Assembly: GCA_021841725.1 (NCBI GenBank) | Contig: JAKCEC010000055.1 | Span: 1 to 8,061, forward strand | DNA: 8,061 nucleotides | Reading direction: 5' to 3' | From: Actinomycetes bacterium | GTDB taxonomy: Bacteria > Actinomycetota > Acidimicrobiia > Acidimicrobiales > RAAP-2 | Shown here: positions 5,316 to 8,061 of the stretch, piece after piece | Layout of the letters: the number at the start of each line of letters is the position of its first letter | Numbering within the stretch: the stretch's first letter is position 1 | The notes under the pieces: model-generated | Database searches by the model: none | Told to the model about the DNA's origin: nothing | What the model saw: the letters and a program-made list of their open reading frames with translations, nothing else | Translations under genes and position numbers: made by a program

Positions 5316-5718
5316 GGCGCGCGTCCACGAAGTGTTGGAGCATCACGACCGCGGCCGCGGAGTCGATGCGCGCTCGGTGGTCCCTCTCGCGCACGCCCGC
5401 GGCGCGCAGTCCGCGCTGGGCCGCGGTCGTGGACAGCCGCTCGTCGTGCTGCGTGACCGGCAGGGCGAGGGTCGCGCGCAGCTGGGCGAAGATCTCGTCG
5501 GCGAATCGAGTGCTCGCCGTGACGTTGCCGGCGAGGGAGAGGGGGCGCCCCACGACGACCAGCTCCACGCCTTCGTCCTCGCTGAGGCGCGCCACGCGCG
5601 CGACGAAGTCGTCACCGAACGCGAGGGCGTCGCGCGGGAACGCCATGGTCTCGGCCGAGTCGGTGAGGGCGACCCCACACCGCGCGGTGCCGGGATCGAT
5701 CCCGAGAATGCGAACCAT
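5305..5718 (-). CDS. ruvX: Putative pre-16S rRNA nuclease / Holliday junction resolvase-like RuvX (YqgF)
   Basis: Family role: a small RNase H-fold protein. YqgF was implicated in maturing the 16S rRNA 5' end in E. coli; the mycobacterial protein has also been described as a Holliday-junction resolvase, so the substrate is not settled. The 137-residue product is complete: ILGIDPGTARCGVALTD (4-20) with the first acidic residue Asp8, VVVGRPLSLAGN (54-65), DERLST (92-97), and a final acidic site in RIDSAAAVVMLQHFVD (117-132) with Asp119. ATG 5718 lies 6 nt after the alaS stop and is preceded by a weak AGG within TAGGTCGCC. The next gene, mltG, starts inside its last codons. The alaS–ruvX–mltG–aroE order is conserved in Actinobacteria. 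No unusual features. Confidence 0.94.
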   Translation of the reverse strand: MVRILGIDPGTARCGVALTDSAETMAFPRDALAFGDDFVARVARLSEDEGVELVVVGRPLSLAGNVTASTRFADEIFAQLRATLALPVTQHDERLSTTAAQRGLRAAGVRERDHRARIDSAAAVVMLQHFVDARRAP

Positions 5719-5724
5719 GGCGAC

Positions 5725-8061
5725 CTACAGGGCCGACGCCGCGCTGAGGACTTTGTCGATGCCCCCGAGGTCACGTCCGCCGGCCAAGGCCACCCGCGCC
5801 GACCCGCCCCCGCCGCCCCCGACCAGCGCGGCGAGGTCACGCACCGTTCGCTGGGCGTCGAGACTGTCGTCGCTGGCGACCGCGATGGCTACTTTGGCGT
5901 CGCTGGCGCCGGCCAGCACCACGGCCCGACGTCCGCGGCGCTGCAGGTCCTGGGCCAGGGTGCGCAGTTGCTCGCCCGAGTAGCCGTCGACGCGGGCGAC
6001 GAGTACGGGTTCGTCACTGCGGCGGTGGAGTTCCTCGGCGAACGTCGAGAGCTGCGCCTGGCGCAGTGCGGCGAGTTCGCGCTCCACCTCGCGCTGACGT
6101 TCGAACACCCGCTCCAGCGAGGGAACGACGTCGTCGAGGCTCGTCTTCAGCAACGTGGCCACCGAGGACAGGGTGTTCTCCAGTTCGGCGTTGCGTCGAA
6201 ACGCCCCCATGGCGCTGACGGCTTCGATCCGTCGCGTGTTGGATCCGATGGAGGATTCCGAGACCACCTGAATCTGGCCGATGTCACCCAGGCGGTCCAC
6301 GTGGGTGCCGCCACAGAACTCCAGACTGTGCCGACCCGCCCGCACGACGCGTACCTGGTCGCCGTACTTGTCGCCGAAGAACGCGATGGCGCCCATCTTC
6401 TGCGCGTCGACCTTGGTGGTCTGGATCGTATCGACCGTCTCATTGGCGACCACGTCGGAGTTGACCAGGGTGAGGATCTCGGAGAGTTCCTCGGGGCGCA
6501 CGCCCGCCCCGTGCGCGAAGTCGAAGCGCAGCCGGTCGGGTCCGACGTAGGAGCCCTGCTGGCGCACGTGGTCGCCCAGGACCGAGCGCAGGCCCGAGTG
6601 CAGGAGGTGCGTCGCGGTGTGGTTACGCCGCGTGGCCTCGCGCCGCAGCGGATCGATGGTCGCCACGGCCACCTGGCCGGGCAGGATCTCTCCCGACACG
6701 CGTCCGCGGTGGGCGTAGAGCCCCCCCGCGACGCTCTGCGTGTCGAGGACCTCGAAGCGTCCCGACTCGGTGACGACGGCACCGACGTCGCCCACCTGTC
6801 CCCCGGCTTCGGCGTAGAAGGGCGTCGCCTCCAAGAAGAGTTCGCTGGTGCCGTCGCCCCCGGCCAGCAGGGCGAGCACCGTCGTCTCGACACTGTAGTG
6901 ACCGGCGTCGCGGCCGAGGAACTCGGTGACGCCGTGACGCTCGATGAGTTCGCGGTAGTGCGCGTCGTCGGCCAGGTTCAGGGCCTTGGAGGAGCGCCGC
7001 GCCCTCTCGCGTTGCTCGTCCATCGCGCGGTCGAACGCGACGCGGTCCACGTCGAGTCCCGACTCGGCGACGATCTCACTGGTCAGTTCGATCGGGAACC
7101 CGTGCGTGTCGTGAAGACGGAAGGCGACGTCCCCGGGGAACACGCGCGCGCCCGAGCGCGTGACGTCGTCGCGGGCCTCTTCCAGCAGGGTCATGCCGGT
7201 GCGCAGGGTGCGGGCGAAACCGGCCTCCTCGCGCTCGAGGATCGAGACGATCAGGTCGCGGTCCTGGACCAGGACGGGGTAGGCCTCGCCCAGTTTCTCG
7301 ATGGTGGCGTCGACCAGGTGGGCGCTGAGCGCCGCGTCGGCGCCGGAGCGCCGCGCCGCCAGGATGGCCCGACGGATGATGCGGCGCAGGACGTAGCCGC
7401 GCCCTTCGTTCGAGGGCAGCACGCCGTCGGCGACCAGCATCGTCATGGCGCGACCGTGCTCGGCGATGCGGCGAATCGCCACGTCGGTCTCCTCGTCGCG
7501 ACCGTAGGGGGCGTTGAGGGCGCGCGCGGCCGTGTCCAGCAGCGGGGTGAAGAGGTCGGTGGCGAAGACCGATTCCACCCCGTTGAGGATGGAGAGAACG
7601 CGTTCGAAGCCCGCGCCGGTGTCGATGTTCTGTCGCGGCAGGTCGATCATCGAGCCGCCGGGACCCTTCTCGAATTGCATGAAGACCAGGTTCCAGAACT
7701 CGATGAAACGGTCCTCGCCGCCGTGCGCGGGACCTCCGTCGGCGCCGAATCGCTCCCCCTTGTCAAAGAAGATCTCCGAGCAGGGACCGCACGGGCCGGT
7801 CTCGCCCATGTCCCAGAAGTTGTCCTCGCCCAGGCGTTGGATGCGTTGGGGGCGCACGCCGATGAGGTCACGCCACAGCTCCTCGGCCTGGTCGTCGGAG
7901 TGATGGACGGTCACCCACAGTCGCTCGGGGTCCAGGCCGAAGCCCTCGGTGATGAGGCCCCACGCGTAGCGAATGGCACCCTCCTTGAAGTAGTCCCCGA
8001 AGGAGAAGTTCCCCATCATCTCAAAGAAGGTCAGGTGGCGCTGCGTCGTGCCGATGATGTC
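5725..8061 (-). CDS. alaS: Alanyl-tRNA synthetase, lacks N-terminus (runs off right edge)
   Basis: Family role: class II synthetase charging tRNA-Ala in the cytosol and editing mis-charged Ser and Gly. There are 778 residues visible, beginning DIIGTTQRHLTFFEMMGNFS, which aligns near residue 79 of the E. coli enzyme, so roughly 75-80 residues are missing and the full protein would be about 855. In fragment numbering: the aminoacylation core carries GNFSFGDYFKEGAI, WVTVHHSDDQAEELW, MGETGPCGPCSEIFFD and ADGVLPSNEGRGYVLRRIIR. The editing-domain zinc ligands are NHTATHLLH (His481, His485) and FCGGTH (Cys583, His587), with the same 102-residue spacing from first His to Cys as in E. coli. A coiled-coil-like stretch (QREVERELAALRQAQ) leads to the C-Ala domain, which ends with a Gly-rich run where KGGG is typical. 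It is the first visible gene of the operon. All key motifs are intact. Confidence 0.97.
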   Translation of the reverse strand, partial: DIIGTTQRHLTFFEMMGNFSFGDYFKEGAIRYAWGLITEGFGLDPERLWVTVHHSDDQAEELWRDLIGVRPQRIQRLGEDNFWDMGETGPCGPCSEIFFDKGERFGADGGPAHGGEDRFIEFWNLVFMQFEKGPGGSMIDLPRQNIDTGAGFERVLSILNGVESVFATDLFTPLLDTAARALNAPYGRDEETDVAIRRIAEHGRAMTMLVADGVLPSNEGRGYVLRRIIRRAILAARRSGADAALSAHLVDATIEKLGEAYPVLVQDRDLIVSILEREEAGFARTLRTGMTLLEEARDDVTRSGARVFPGDVAFRLHDTHGFPIELTSEIVAESGLDVDRVAFDRAMDEQRERARRSSKALNLADDAHYRELIERHGVTEFLGRDAGHYSVETTVLALLAGGDGTSELFLEATPFYAEAGGQVGDVGAVVTESGRFEVLDTQSVAGGLYAHRGRVSGEILPGQVAVATIDPLRREATRRNHTATHLLHSGLRSVLGDHVRQQGSYVGPDRLRFDFAHGAGVRPEELSEILTLVNSDVVANETVDTIQTTKVDAQKMGAIAFFGDKYGDQVRVVRAGRHSLEFCGGTHVDRLGDIGQIQVVSESSIGSNTRRIEAVSAMGAFRRNAELENTLSSVATLLKTSLDDVVPSLERVFERQREVERELAALRQAQLSTFAEELHRRSDEPVLVARVDGYSGEQLRTLAQDLQRRGRRAVVLAGASDAKVAIAVASDDSLDAQRTVRDLAALVGGGGGGSARVALAGGRDLGGIDKVLSAASAL

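Noticed and set aside
4356..5456. 366-codon plus-strand frame antisense to mltG and ruvX
   Set aside because: No domain, biased composition, no SD, and it spans two real genes on the other strand.
5806..5826. C-rich tract near the alaS 3' end
   Set aside because: It encodes the Gly-rich C-Ala segment present in AlaRS proteins; ordinary coding low complexity.

Overview
The window is a densely packed, G+C-rich bacterial chromosome segment with many GTG starts. The block alaS–ruvX–mltG–aroE (read on the minus strand) is the order seen in Actinobacteria such as Mycobacterium. The protein sequences look like an actinobacterial lineage outside the well-studied genera. A member of Acidimicrobiia is my best guess, but that is inference without a search. 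I see no mobile element, CRISPR array, tRNA or rRNA.

Layout, left to right. (1) 1-517, minus: the first 172 residues of a polyphosphate kinase (ppk1), running off the left edge. (2) 518-579: the only intergenic gap, a divergent promoter region. (3) 580-1953, plus: a SEDS-family (FtsW/RodA) membrane glycosyltransferase of the actinobacterial type, apparently translated from a leaderless or SD-less GTG. (4) 1950-8061, minus: six tightly linked genes, in transcription order alaS (5' end beyond the right edge), ruvX, mltG, aroE, rodA (a second SEDS protein) and a small bifunctional-nuclease-family (DUF151) protein. Junctions are a 6-nt gap, an 11-nt overlap, ATGA, GTGA, and a 2-nt gap (or TTGA overlap), so the six are almost certainly one operon. 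The stop codon of the last operon gene interlocks with that of the plus-strand SEDS gene.

How they fit together: alaS charges tRNA-Ala, ruvX is a conserved RNase H-fold housekeeping protein, and aroE makes shikimate. MltG (lytic transglycosylase that cuts nascent peptidoglycan) and RodA (glycan polymerase) act on the same glycan strands and sit one gene apart. The second SEDS protein lies just across the convergent junction, so two of seven genes are peptidoglycan polymerases, with no class B PBP between or beside them in the window.

I found no clearly new system; most of the window is ordinary core genome. Points worth a second look are the PPK1 N-terminus, which has lost the conserved ATP-binding Asn and neighbouring signature residues; AroE substitutions at positions normally contacting shikimate; the addition of rodA and DUF151 to the conserved block; and the interlocked convergent end with no visible terminator.
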